From: Epiperipatus broadwayi
Taxonomy: Eukaryota > Onychophora > Udeonychophora > Euonychophora > Peripatidae
Assembly: GCA_028023455.1 (NCBI GenBank)
Contig: JAQFVV010000063.1
Coordinates: forward strand, 3,527,081 to 3,591,080
Reading direction: 5' to 3'
Length of the DNA stretch: 64,000 bases
Under the pieces are notes generated by a model, which worked only from the letters and a program-made list of their open reading frames with translations, did no database searches and was not told the DNA's origin. How positions within the stretch are numbered: position 1 is the first letter of the stretch; each line of letters starts with the position of its first letter. The position numbers and the translations under genes are program-made. This document shows, piece after piece, positions 36,144 to 48,279 of the stretch.

Positions 36144-37789
36144 GTAAGTTGAATATTATATTTTTAATATTAAAAAAAATACGCAAAATCTAGCACACTA
36201 TTTGGATTTGATAAAAGTTCACAATTTAACTTTAATTTTTAATATAAGAGGAATAAATTCTCAATTTACATGGAGTCAAATGTTGTAGATGTAGATGCTT
36301 AAAGAGGAGAAAATATTTAACACTGTGCAATCAAGAAAAAGAAGGACTTTAAACTAGCCTTTTACAGTACAATTTATTATTCTACAAATGTTTCATTTCG
36401 TATAAAAATATTAAGACATTGGCTTATAATATAAAACCCACATCTTTTTCAGATATAAATTTGTGCTCGAAAGTTAGAAGTTTAAATCTTTTTAAGATAA
36501 ATAATAATTGATACAAATTATTTTAGAATGGTTTAATATTTATTTATTGAAAAATCTGTAAGAGGAATTTGTTAGCCACATGTTTCATTATCTGTAACAT
36601 GGAATAGTTGAAAATTACACCGATATAATTGCAAACCTTATGTTATAGAGATGTGTATATACCAGACAATATGTTATTGTTAAGTGGTGAATTTTGCTTA
36701 AATACAATGTAATGGCATATTTAATCAGAAGTCAATGAATATCTATATATAACCTGTTTGGTAAAATTAATTCTGAATTTTTAAATTTTTTGCATTAAAA
36801 ATGATGTGAAAGAATAATAAAAGTAAGAAGAAAAATTTAAATGAAACTTAAAAATGTATTACTTTTGGCAAATATTATTTGCAAGACATGTAATATTACT
36901 ATAAATAGTCAAAATAAGAGTCATAGATCACATAATCCTATTCTCTTAAGCTTGTAAGTTATAAACAATGAGGATTTCTGATTCCTCTACAAGCTTTGTG
37001 ATAAATGCTTAGCCAGAGAAAGCATTTAAAATATCTCCCCTTTGCTGTTTGATAAAGACTTAATAGAGATGATAAATCCAGGTGTACCTGTTATGAAATA
37101 AGTTTCAGCATGCATTTGATTTTTAATATCCTTTAAATAAAAATAAAATTGCAAATTCTATTGTTATTTATTGAGATAGTACGTGTAAACATATGTCTTT
37201 AATCAGTAAAAATGTACAGCTACTCTATAAGTGTTTATAGTGATTAGATATTTGTAGAATATAGCCATAGCTCCAAAACAAAATTATAATCAATGTTTAA
37301 ATATGCATTTAATTAATTTTTTTTTGCTACAAAATGTAAATTGATACATTTTCACTTTAATATGTTTTTGTTAGAGTAAATTAGCTAATCTCAGCAAATA
37401 CCTCGGCTTATCTTCCATCTATTCATATTCCTGTACAGCAGAAGTACCAATATGAAAATATACAAATTTACTTTTCTAGTTTTATAGGAGATGCTTAGGT
37501 GTTAGAGAGTATGTCTGTAGCAAAGTAAGAAACAAAATACTAGAACGAGTGCAATGAAGTAAGGAATTAGTGCATTGAGAAATTCTGACAGCAATTTGTA
37601 ATTTTAGGTGACTGTTCAATAATTGATTATAATGATTCTATATGTTTATTGGAAATTGGGAAATTGTAACTGCTATATAGAAAAGAAATATACAAGTACC
37701 TCATTGTAATTATCTTCATGGAAATAGGATGGCAAGATGATAAAAAACATTTTACACATTATTGACTGGGACAGTGGCAGCCAGATCTA

Positions 37790-37890
37790 ATTTTTTTTTC
37801 ATATGTCAAAGCATCAGCCGGGAAGTGAACCTGGGACAACTGCTTGTAAGGCAGCTGTGTTTACCACTCGGCCATCAATGCTTGCCTACC
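37790..37890 (-). mobile_element. tRNA-derived SINE
   Basis: On the minus strand: GCAAGCATTGATGGCCGAGT with A box TGGCCGAGTGG, then CAGTTGTCCCAGGTTCACTT with B box GGTTCACTTCC, then GGCTGATGCTTTGACATATG and an A-run of nine. The A and B boxes are in good order and spacing for a serine- or leucine-type tRNA ancestor. It is the same family as 6519-6621. This is not a functional tRNA, because the 3' half merges into the SINE body. Confidence 0.8.
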
Positions 37891-38756
37891 TAATTTTGAG
37901 TTTTGCATTAATACTATTTTCAAATGCAGTCTTCAAATAACATTATTAACTTTTCTAGTGAGATTTCAGTATATATGGAAGTAATGTGTTTTTTATTTCT
38001 GTATGTGAAAAAGAATTTCTTAGCAGATTTGTGCAAGCACTTGCAAAATGTACTAATATCTTATAATATGCTAGGTTAGGAATCAAATACTATATGATTT
38101 CAGATATATATAAGTTTTTTTAATAATAAAATGTAATATATGGTAGGCATGAGGATCCATTTGTGCATGCCATGTAATCAGTTAACAGAACACATTTAAA
38201 TCTTGTCACATGTGCTCTTTCTATAGATTATATTTTTTTATAGTTCAAATAATATTTCTTTATCAGCTGAAAACAGAATTCTGTTTGGATCATATATCAA
38301 AATCATAAAGTATCATCAAAATTTATTGAATTGTTCAGAAATATGAAATTTTACTGTTGTTGAATTAGATAAATCAACATCTTTTCTCTGATTGAGAAGA
38401 TTTTATGTAAGGGATGATTTTTTGAGTACATGAAATAAGACATCAGTGTTCAGTTTTGATAACAAATTCCTCATCATGTTGTGAGGGATTGCCGAAACAG
38501 ATTTCATGTCTTTTCTCAATTTACTTATGGTAAATGTTGGCTACTGCTTTTTGAATGTAAAAATCATAATATCTGGTTAGTAGTTTCATTATGTTTTCAT
38601 TTTTTGGTTTCATAATTGAATAGCACATAATAGCATATGTTAATAGTGGGCATATTCATAACACAAATAAGTAAATATTAGGTTATCACTCTTGAATATT
38701 TAAAAATTGTATCACTAAAAAAAATGAGATAAAAATATTTTATAATAAATGTTTTA

Positions 38757-38966
38757 TTTGTTATGCTCTAAAAATCAAAAGAATAATTGTTTCTTGAATC
38801 ACAATTGGGGTTTTTAGATTGAACTTGAAATAAAAATATGGGCGTCCACATGGGGATGGAGTTAATTAATTACTGGACCCCCATGCTTTATTCAAGTTCA
38901 ATCTAAAAACTTAATTGTGGTTAAAAAAAAAACAATTATTTTTTTTGTTTTTTAGTGCATGACAAA
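38757..38966. mobile_element. palindromic MITE-like element, 210 bp
   Basis: Arms of about 85 bp are inverted complements with small indels. TTTTTAGATTGAACTTGAA pairs with TTCAAGTTCAATCTAAAAA, and the outer TTGTTATGCTCTAAAAA pairs with TTTTTTAGTGCATGACAA. The centre (GGGCGTCCACATGGGGATGG) is GC-rich. There are no coding frames. Palindromic MITEs of this size are usually internally deleted DNA transposons; the parent family is not known. Confidence 0.8.
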
Positions 38967-40802
38967 TCAAAGCATTTGCTATAAAATATCTCAATTTTAA
39001 GTTTTCAATATTGGCACAGTAAATATAAATGTCCAATTATATTGTATTTTACATAGATTTGACATTAATAGTTTATATATTAATATATAAACCCTTTAAA
39101 TATATATCATATTTAGTATGTGTTCATAATTATGTGTATAATAAATCATTTTAATTTAAAATACGAAGTCATCTTTTCTGGTGAAATTGTTTGATATTTT
39201 TTCATTTTCTAAAAAATTCTTCCCAAACCTATATTGTAAACCAACTTTCTTTAATAGTATGATTTTATTTTAAATCAATTTACACTGCTCCTTTATATAT
39301 ATATCTGAAAGGATTTTTTTAATACATATGATTTTACTTCAAAGTAATTTTAAAGTAACTTCATTTTATTCTAACTGAAATCAAGTTTTAAATTAAAACA
39401 AAAAAAAATTTCACACATTAGTTAAAACATTGGTTTATTATTAAAAAATGCTTAACAAAACTATATTGTAAACTAACTTTCTTTAACATATATGATTTTA
39501 TTTTTAAAAATGCTGTAAATTAACTTTATTTTATTGTAACTTAATACAAGCTTTCACCTGAAAGAAAGAAAAAATCCGCACATCACTTAAAATGTATTAA
39601 ATTCAGTTTTAAAATTGAAAACAAAAAAATCTCTATACTGTTCCCTCATGTATCTTATTTAAACTATATGAAACAAACCAAAGCCAACTTACAACTGAGA
39701 CTAAAAAAAAAATCTCACACATTACTTAAAATGTATTAAGCTCGATTTTAAAAGTTTTCAATTGAAATCAAAAAATCTATACCATCCTCTTGCGCATCTT
39801 ACTTAAACTATATCTATGAAACAAACAAATACACAAACAAACAAATATATAGAGAATAATTTAAATCAATAATGAAATTGTAATATTTCATCTTGGAAGA
39901 TCAAAAATTTATAAAATCCCGTTTACTGCATATATCCATTTTATAAGTCAAAGAAAGCTCCATGTATTAAAATTATGACAAAAATATTCTAATATAATAT
40001 TATATATGCACAATATTTATTTATATAACACATTTCTATGATGTTTTATTTATACAATATTCAATTCCCAGTGTTGTTTGCACTGTATGCTCTATTCATT
40101 GGTAAAACCACCACATGCATGTCAAAGTCTATTAGAATAACTTATTTGATAAGGTTAATTTCCCCCAAAAAATGATAAAAAAAGCAATAACTTAATGTAA
40201 TATTTTTAAAAATGTGGCAATAGCATTATTTATATAAAAAATAAATATGAAATTAATATATTCCTAAAACATAATGAATACAAACAAATAGTATATATAA
40301 AATTGTGAAAATAAAATTTATTTTGAAAACAAACTAAAGTAAGCCTTGGAAAATGTTATTAATGTTGTTGACAAACATAACAAATAATTCTGCCCTGTGC
40401 TACAAAAGTTCATGATAAGTCCCTCTCACCCCCCCCCCCCCCAAATTTTGTATTTGACCTCAAGCCAACAGTATTCTATATTCAAAATTGTTGATGAATG
40501 TTTTTGTCATCAATTAATTATTAATTTATTATGGGATTGTGTTTGATCTCATTGCTAATTAAATTTTTTTAAAGATTTGTTTTTTATATACTATTTTATC
40601 ATTTTCAAACGTATTACATTCTATTTTTTTTTTTTGCTTTTGGTTTTATGGAAACAATGAAACTTATTGATTGGATTATTCTTGTATATTTTGATATGTG
40701 TATGGGCTACCATCAATGGATAAAGCATACATGAAAAACATTGGTCTCTCTTTTTTCTTGTAACATTAAATCTGACAGATTGGAAACCTTATTTTATTAT
40801 AA

Positions 40803-41440
40803 AAGTCATTACATTCAAATATCAGCTTTTCAAGCTAATTGTGCATGCGCTTTGCGAGTGTTAATAATAAATGAATACTTTCCTCTCCAATACAAGATAT
40901 AGTATTTATGCAGGAATAAAATGAATCCATTTATTTCTACAACTCAAATGCTTATATATGAGCAAATCTGAAGTACTGGCAAGGAAAGCGTGAGGAAAGA
41001 CCATGCACTTTAAATTACTATTTACGATGTCTGAATGAATGACGTCGGTGAAATTGTCTAGAATTTACTAAACGTCACTCTAACTGAAACTTAATCATAT
41101 GTAAATAAGCATTTATTTTTATATAGCACTATGCCTAGAATTGTATTACATTCAAATATCAGCCTTTCAAGCTAATTATGAGTGGTCTTTCGTCACGCTT
41201 TCCTTTCCAGTACTTCAGATTTGCTCATATATAAGCATTTGAGTTGTAGGAATAAGTGGATTCATTTTATTTCTGCATAAATACTATACCTTGTATTGGA
41301 GAGGAAAGTATTCATTTATTATTAACACTCGCAAAGCGCGTGCACAATTAGCTTGAAAGGCTGATATTTGAATGTAATACAATTGTAAATGCAGCGCTAT
41401 ATAAAAATAAATGTTTATTTACATATAAAAGTCATTGTAA
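40803..41440. repeat. fold-back family E, nested palindrome
   Basis: ATTCAAATATCAGCTTTTCAAG at the left (40816 on; quoted region slightly beyond repeat edge) is mirrored by CTTGAAAGGCTGATATTTG near 41360. The arms share GCAAATCTGAAGTACTGG / CCAGTACTTCAGATTTGC and TTAATAATAAATGAATACTTT / its complement. A second, outer mirror involves ATAAGCATTTATTTTTATATAG near 41107 and CTATATAAAAATAAATG near 41399. It is the same family as 17600-17915 and the palindrome inside the Helitron at 62095-62860. Confidence 0.8.
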
Positions 41441-43844
41441 AATAGTTATAGTTATTAAGCATCAAAATTTTCTCAAAAGAATTTTTTGGTCTTTTTATAG
41501 ACCATCCTACTGTCTCTAAATAAGAAAATCACTATGAATTTATTGAAAAATTTGAATTTCATTGTTCAGTAGTTTACAGTTTGAAATTCTTTTCATCTCA
41601 AAAATAGTTTAGCTCTCTCTCTCTCTCCATATATAAGTAATATAGTCAATAAATAATGAAATTTTTTAATTTATCGTATCAGTTTTTTTTTTTCTTGTAA
41701 ATCTCAGTGTCATTCAGTATGTCAGAATTGTCGATTTATTTTTAGATTTAATAATATTAAAACTAATCATGTTAGTAACAAGCATTAAAAGCATCTGTAA
41801 TATTTAATTTTGTATCTTTCAGAAACATTGAAGTTAATATCTTTTTATTTCCAGTATTGATTATTTTGAACATGATTGTACATACAACCACAGTTCTTGC
41901 AGTTCATTAGCTTTATCATATAGGAAAAAAAATTACAGTTTAATAAATAATTGTACTTGGATCTATTTTATAATAAAATTCATAATGATTTTACTTATTC
42001 TACGACATAGTCATTCTTATAAACTTCTATGTCCAATGCATATTGCCAGCAATAATAAAGTCGTAGTTTGATTGAATAAACTCAGCTGATGCTAAATTAT
42101 GCTTTCTGGAAAATAGCTACATGCTGAACATGTATCATGATTTAAAATAACTATGAGCTAAGGAACTACATTTACAAACATTTGGTTGGTTAATTTACAT
42201 TTTAATCCAATGATAATTTTCACAGTAATTAATATTTGGAAATGTCTTCAGTTATCATTTAAAACTCCATAGCAATTGTTCAGATATAGATTTAGATAGA
42301 TAACAGAATTTGTAACGTTACAGAGAATATGGATCAAATACATAACATATACATTATTAATTATACATATATACAGTATATGAACTCTAATATTAAGATT
42401 GAGTTAATTTAGTGATGATTTCCATATCAGCTGTCGAACCTTTCAAGATAGATATTTTTGAAGTATAATGAACCATTTATGAATACTTTACAATGCAATT
42501 TATAATATAATTAGAATTAATTATACTAACTATAGAGGAGTTAGAAAGAGTAAAGAAGCTATCTTAATTAAAAATATTAGGTTATCTTTAGATTAAGATT
42601 TGGTTTTGAAGACATTAATTTTATAAAGGCATTATTAATTAATAAAATAAATATGTATAGGTTAAAAATTAAAATAAGATGTAGGTTTAAAAGACGCTCA
42701 TAGAAGGCGGGAGGGTGATGATGTAAAATTAAATTGTTTCAGTTAAAGTTGTTTAGAAATTGTTAAGAGTTTAAAAGAGATAACGTTAATTAAGAAGAAT
42801 TACAAATTAAAAAAAAAATAGAATTATATAAATATATTATGTTATTATTATTATTTTTATTAATTAATACATTTTTAAAATTCGTAGTGGAATAGTTAAA
42901 AAGATAGAAATAAATTATTAAAAGATTTAGAAATAATAAAAATGTGAAAAAATATATATTAAAAATATAAAACAGTTTATAATTATATTTATGCACTCTT
43001 TCGCATATATTAGTGAAATTAATATAGATTATTGTTTATAGATAAGCATTAATTGTATGGTTATATATATTTAAATGTTGGAGCTCTAATGATGACTGCT
43101 GGGAAGTTGAAATCGTAAGCAAGAAAAAGAATAAATTCTCTTTTGTTATACATAGCATTGTAGTGTTTATTTAAGGTATATGTGGTATTTTACATATGTA
43201 TATACACTTTCATTCTAATGCAGAATCGAACCTCTAGGTAAATATAAAAAAATATAAATATAAAATACATTGTTTCAAACGTCAAATGTATTTCATTTTG
43301 TTTTAAATATTTTTAGTATTTTTCCATGAGAGAATTTCTTCATGTGATTATTTTTTTTACATTTTAGTGTTTTCCTTATATGCTTTTTTTTTTTTTCTTA
43401 ATAAGCAGTTTCTATGTGAGCATTTATGAATGGATTTTTTTTAGTGGGCAAGTTTGGTGTGGATTTTTTTTACATATTCATTTTTGTTAGAGAGTAATGG
43501 CTTCATAGTACAATATTTAGTAAATCAAACTTTCATCCAACAGTTTTGAGAACTGCCCTGACTCTTTAAAAATTGTGTTATTTTTTACTTGGGTACAAAA
43601 CTGCTGTATTGAGCTTTTTTTGAGATCCCAGATGAAATAAATTTGTGTAAATATAATGCTGCAGGACTGTTGCCTCCCCTATTAATTGCTATCCTAGACA
43701 TTTGCTTGTTTGTCTGCTTTGTACTATGGATCGATTATATATATTTATCCCAAAGAAATATATAAAGCTTATATCAATTTTTATATGCATAGAAACAATC
43801 GAATGGTGATTTTATTTATAATGTTTTTTATTTTTTTTAACTAG

Positions 43845-43945
43845 TATTCAGAAGAGGAGGACTTGGAAAGTTTGGTAAATCCTCAGTTATGGCAAGACAT
43901 AGAAAGTGTAAAGAAATTTTATGGGGAAGCAGGAATTAATTATAG
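43845..43945 (+). CDS. PARP6/PARP8: PARP6/PARP8-like gene, internal exon C
   Basis: This 101-nt exon sits between AACTAG and TATAG|GTAAAT. It starts in phase 0 and ends in phase 2. The translation YSEEEDLESLVNPQLWQDIE continues SVKKFYGEAGINYR. From knowledge of the family, the human proteins have HPQLxADIxAVxEIY at this position, so NPQLWQDIESVKKFYG is a clear match in both spacing and residues. This conserved N-terminal module precedes the variable middle part of the protein and is far from the catalytic domain. It joins exon D in frame through a split arginine codon. Confidence 0.88.
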
Positions 43946-45174
43946 GTAAATAGCATTTTTATAGATTAATTTTTTGTATATATTGTCCTTTATGACTGCT
44001 TGTATATTTACACATATATATATATATACATTTCTAAAAAGAAGAAACAGATTGCTATACAACTATATACATAAGAATGCAATTTTTTTTCCGATTGCAT
44101 TGGAAATATTTCATTGTTTCAGCAAAATTGGGGAAGATTCTCTGATTTTTTTTCTAATGTTTATTTACAAGAAATTAATTTTTATGGATTGTTATTAGAA
44201 TGCAGACTCATTCAATTTTTGTAGTGATTTTTCTGCTTCTAAACAAAGTGTATGCGGCATTTAATCTATGTGCTGGGCAAAAAGTTAGATTTTGCAGATG
44301 GTTAGCGTGGTTGTATTTGCAGATATATTTCAGATCTGCAAAAAAATATTACATCTTCTATCAGATGGAGGTAGTAAATTGAGACCAAAGATAAAAAATG
44401 ACTAAAGGGTCATTCAATGTATTTCAGAAAAAGGAAAATAATGATTAATAAAAAACATTTTGAAATTAATTATAGAAGAGCAATATAGTAACTACAACCC
44501 ACATAACGAAATATGGGTGATTATAGAAAGTTGCATCTCTGACTATGATATTTAATACTCTGTCATTCTTTTTGCATTTTTATATTAAATAAAAGTAAAA
44601 AATTCATTTATTTTGTAATTCACAATGTTTTTTTATCAAATAATTTGATAGTTTAATCTATCTAGTAGTCTTCCACAGATCTGTCACAATAACCAGTTAA
44701 TCAGCTAACAAGTCGATGTGCTTTAGTGACTCTTGTTTCTAATTAGATTCATTTCAGGTGTTAAAAATTATAGTCTGTGCTTGCATTTATCAATAAATAT
44801 TCTTGATAAAAATAATACCCTTACATGCTATTCTTTGATAAACAGATGATTAAAAAGTCACATCGGCAGCATATAATTCATTATATAAAAAGATATATCG
44901 GCATATATAATGAAAGTTAACTATGGAAGGACATCTCTCTACTAATGCACACTATCAATGCTACATCTATCCTGTATGCACATATTTTTTCCTATCCATA
45001 GATATCTTCTGTTAATATTGAGCTATTTAACTGACCCATGATTGTGAACCTGATACATAATGGGGATGAGATGTATATTATATTGAACAACAAATGACAT
45101 ATCATAAATCAAAGAAATTTTATAAAAATTAATCATTAATAATAATAAGCAGCCACTCAAAAAGGAGTATGGAC

Positions 45175-45362
45175 ATTCCAACTCCAAAAAAAAAAAAAAA
45201 AGGAGAGAGAGAAACCATTTTTGAAAATGAGTTTTGTGGTGACTATACAAACCAATCTCTTAACCATTCCAACTCCAAAAAAAAAAAAAAAAAAAAGTAG
45301 AGAGTGAGAGAGAAACTACTTTTGAAAATGAGCTTTGTTGTAACTATGTAAACCAATCTCTA
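45175..45362. repeat. 91-bp tandem duplication with long A-runs
   Basis: ATTCCAACTCC followed by 16-20 A, GAGAGAGAAAC and TTTTGAAAATGAG occurs at 45175 and 45266, each copy ending ACCAATCTCT. It lies just past the 3' end of the minus-strand LINE-C and could be its tail or a target-side slippage product. Confidence 0.85.
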
Positions 45363-45429
45363 AACCTCAGATACATCCATATATAGAATATGTTGGTCCA
45401 ATTTTCTATTTAATTGTTGTTTTACAATG

Positions 45430-47485
45430 TTGTCTTTTAGTTTCCTCAGCTGAAAACTTTTTTTTCTGAAATATTTTAACACCATGCCTAATTATAACTC
45501 TCCAATGTAATCTATTCTCTGCCATATCTTCCCAATTGAAATCAATTGGCACTGCATTTCTTTAGAATGTCTTTGAGGTAATCCTTATAATATAGATGAG
45601 GCTATACCTCTCCTACAAAACTCATTTTCAAGTTCACCGTAAAACATTCTTTTAGGCTATTTTATCCATTCATTTTTTATGTCCAATTCAACGAAGATGT
45701 GATTTCACAGTAATGGAGTCAGCAGGCTGAAGAATGTATTGATTCGTCTTATGATTTTGCCATTGTTTATTTAAAATTGTACAGAGCATCCTTAAATGAA
45801 ACTTTTGTAATGATTTTATATTACACCTATAGGATGTCCAAGTTTCACATCCATACAATAAGTTAAGCAAAATAACAGCTTTATATACAGTTAACTTAGT
45901 TGCAGTAGTTATTTCTCTCTATCTTGTAACTTGTTAAAAACAGCAGCAGCACTTTGTAATCTGTGTTGGATATCGCCATTAAGTCCACTTTTCTACTTTA
46001 AAACTACTAAAGTATTTAAACTGATTTACATTCTCAAGTTGATATCTGCCCTAGCTGAAAGTTGTTAGAATTTTTCTTCCATCACTGAGTTTTTGGACAT
46101 TAATTAATAGAAATCTTTATCAGTTGCATTTAAAACATTGATAGCTTTTTGTAAATCATCTTTTGAACTGGCAAAAATAACAGTCATCATCATATTGTAA
46201 ATCCAGAATCCAAGAAGATGAAGTTCTTGATTTTGCTTTTAACTGATTCAAATTAAAAAATTCCACTATCGAATCTGTATTGTGTCTTGACTCCCACCTA
46301 TAAACATTTCCAAAGACAACTGTCATAAAAATTGGAAACAAAGTTGGAGCAAGTGCACACATTTGTTTAACACCAATTTTTCATTTGATTGTCTCAAATT
46401 CTCACCCGAATTAATTATACTTTCTTTCATTTCATCTTGTGGAAGCTACATAATACCAATAAATTTTGGCAGGTAATCAGTTAATTTCAAACAATGCCAT
46501 AGATCTGTCCTATTAATTGAATCAAATGCCTTGACCAAATCAATAAAAACAATATATAAATCACTCCTTTGTTTCTGACACTTTTCTTGCATTTGTACGG
46601 CAATAAAAATCATATCTATAGTGCTTGGATTTGCTAATACCACATTGACTCTTTAGTAACCATTTATCTGTAATTGGAAACAATATATTCAACAAAATTA
46701 CAACCAAATTCTTGGAAGTACTTTTACTGTAGTGAATAATAATGATATTCCATGATAATTATTGCAATCTTGCCTATTCCCTTTGTTTTTAAAAATTGGA
46801 ACAACTAAAGCATCCTTAAGATTGGATGGCCCAACTTCATGGGTCCAGATATTTCTAAAAAATTGCAATATTTTTAAAGCCGATATATCACCATGATATT
46901 TTAAAATTTTTCCAGATATTTCATCACAATCTGCTAATTTTAAGATTACAAAGAGCTGCTTTGGCTTCATTATGCTGAATATCTTTGTCCAATCTAAATG
47001 AGTAGATAAATTGGATGTATCATTAAAAGTCATCATATCAATTCTTGTATAATTCAAAATACTCTTTCCATCTGTTTAAAATATTATCATCATATAAGCA
47101 AGGCTGTTGCTGGATTTAATAGTATTGTGAGGCCATTTCTCAAATTCAAATGTTGCTTTCAATACATAAAAAAAAAGAAAGGATCTAGAATGACCACAAT
47201 CAGCAAATGTCTGCATCTTGTTTGCAGTTTTGATCCATCAATCATTTTTAAGCTTTCTTGTCAGTCATTGAACTTCTGCTTTCAGACAATTTATATTTAT
47301 TATGAAGTTTTACATTTAATCTATTATTTTGCCAAGCCGAGAATGTCATAATTTTTTAAAATTAAATCACTAATAATATGTTCATTATCAGAAAACCAAT
47401 CATGGTTCTTTTTTAGTGAAGCCAATAACAAATTTACTTGTATCCATAACACACTTCTTAACAGAATTTCATGCTTCAGTAATAT
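45430..47485 (-). pseudogene. LINE reverse transcriptase remnant (LINE-C)
   Basis: Read from 47485 downward. A segment reading DWFSDNEHIISDLIL is near 47380. The spacer frame 47057-46698 has ISGKILKYHGD, SNLKDALVVPIFKNKGN and DCNNYHGISLL, RT motifs 0-1. Frame 46643-46446 has LYIVFIDLVKAFDSINR, motif A with its aspartate. Frame 46362-46156 has CALAPTLFPIFM and LDLQYDDDC, motifs B and C. Frame 45870-45688 has LLYGCETWTSYR and a post-RT region, then a WIGH motif and NWEDMAENRLHWR near 45500. Order and content are complete from the spacer to the C-terminus, with frameshifts between frames. The class is the widespread YGCETWT-type LINE of invertebrates. Confidence 0.85.
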
Positions 47486-47490
47486 GAAAG

Positions 47491-47955
47491 TTAAAACAGG
47501 CAAAACTCTCCATGCAGTAGTGCCACTCAGTGCAAGCCAGAGTAATCAATGGATGCCAGAAGGCTTATGCATAAAATCCCTATCTAGTGATCTAATATCC
47601 CCAGATTAGTTTCTAGTTTGTGGCTTTCATCCGTGAGGAACCTTGGATCTGAGAGCACTGCACCTAGATCTTAGGATTTAATGCAACCCCCCAGCAGCCA
47701 CCTTTTATCTTTACTTAACTACAAAACTGAGTCTAAAATTGAAAACATAATAATGTTTTCAATCCAAGCTCATTAACTTATATAGTTACATAAATCTGAA
47801 CTCAGCTCAGTACCCATACATTTTGGTGTCTTTAGTTTTTTATTAACCATAGTCACCACTATCCTATTAGGCAGGATTGGTATTAAACCACTAAACATCA
47901 CATGATCACTATTTCTTATGCTTGCTGAAGTTGTGAAAACAGGAAAAATTCTCAA
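47491..47955 (-). repeat. repeat family A, nearly complete unit
   Basis: The start AAAACAGGCAAAACTCTC (47494) and the end AAAACAGGAAAAATTCTC (47937) show a unit of about 443 bp flanked by its own start, that is, tandem phasing. Internal landmarks are CAGTAGTGCCACTCAGTGCA, AGGAACCTTGGATCTGAGAG, CCAGCAGCCACCTTTTATC, CACCACTATCCTATTAGGC and ACATCACATGATCAC. The hammerhead-like core on the minus strand (about 47594-47645) is damaged: the CTGATGA box reads CGGATGA and the GUC triplet reads ATC. Confidence 0.8.
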
Positions 47956-48279
47956 CAGCACTGAAAGTTATACAATAGTAAATTTAATGAATAAAGTGAT
48001 GTTAACAATTAAGTTGGTAAAATTGTGACATTATAATAGACATATGTATGAAATATGATTGTATTGATACAATGTTTAAATTTTGTAGATCTGACAAAGA
48101 CTGCTAGGAACAGTCGAAACTGTAAAATTAATAAATATATTTTGCTTTAAAGTATAAGAAGTGGAATGGTGTTATTATATGTTATATTAGGAAGCATTCA
48201 TAAACATTCTTAATATTGTTCCCATATTATCTTTTATAATTTTGAATTAGAAAAGCAAAATTATATCTAAGCCAATTCC

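Larger units (their letters stand above)
36144..43844 (+). other. intron B-C (7,701 bp)
   Basis: Consensus GTAAGT donor and an AACTAG acceptor preceded by a T-rich tract. Contents are a SINE at 37790, a palindromic MITE at 38757 and a nested palindrome at 40803. The stretches 36150-37780, 37900-38750, 38970-40800 and 41445-43840 are AT-rich with no recognisable gene. A run of about 14 C lies near 40429. At 43084-43150 a short motif related to one at 48090 is described under findings. Confidence 0.85.

Noticed and set aside
37790-37890. A functional tRNA gene
   Set aside because: A and B boxes are good, but there is no complete acceptor stem or cloverleaf and a SINE body with an A-tail follows.
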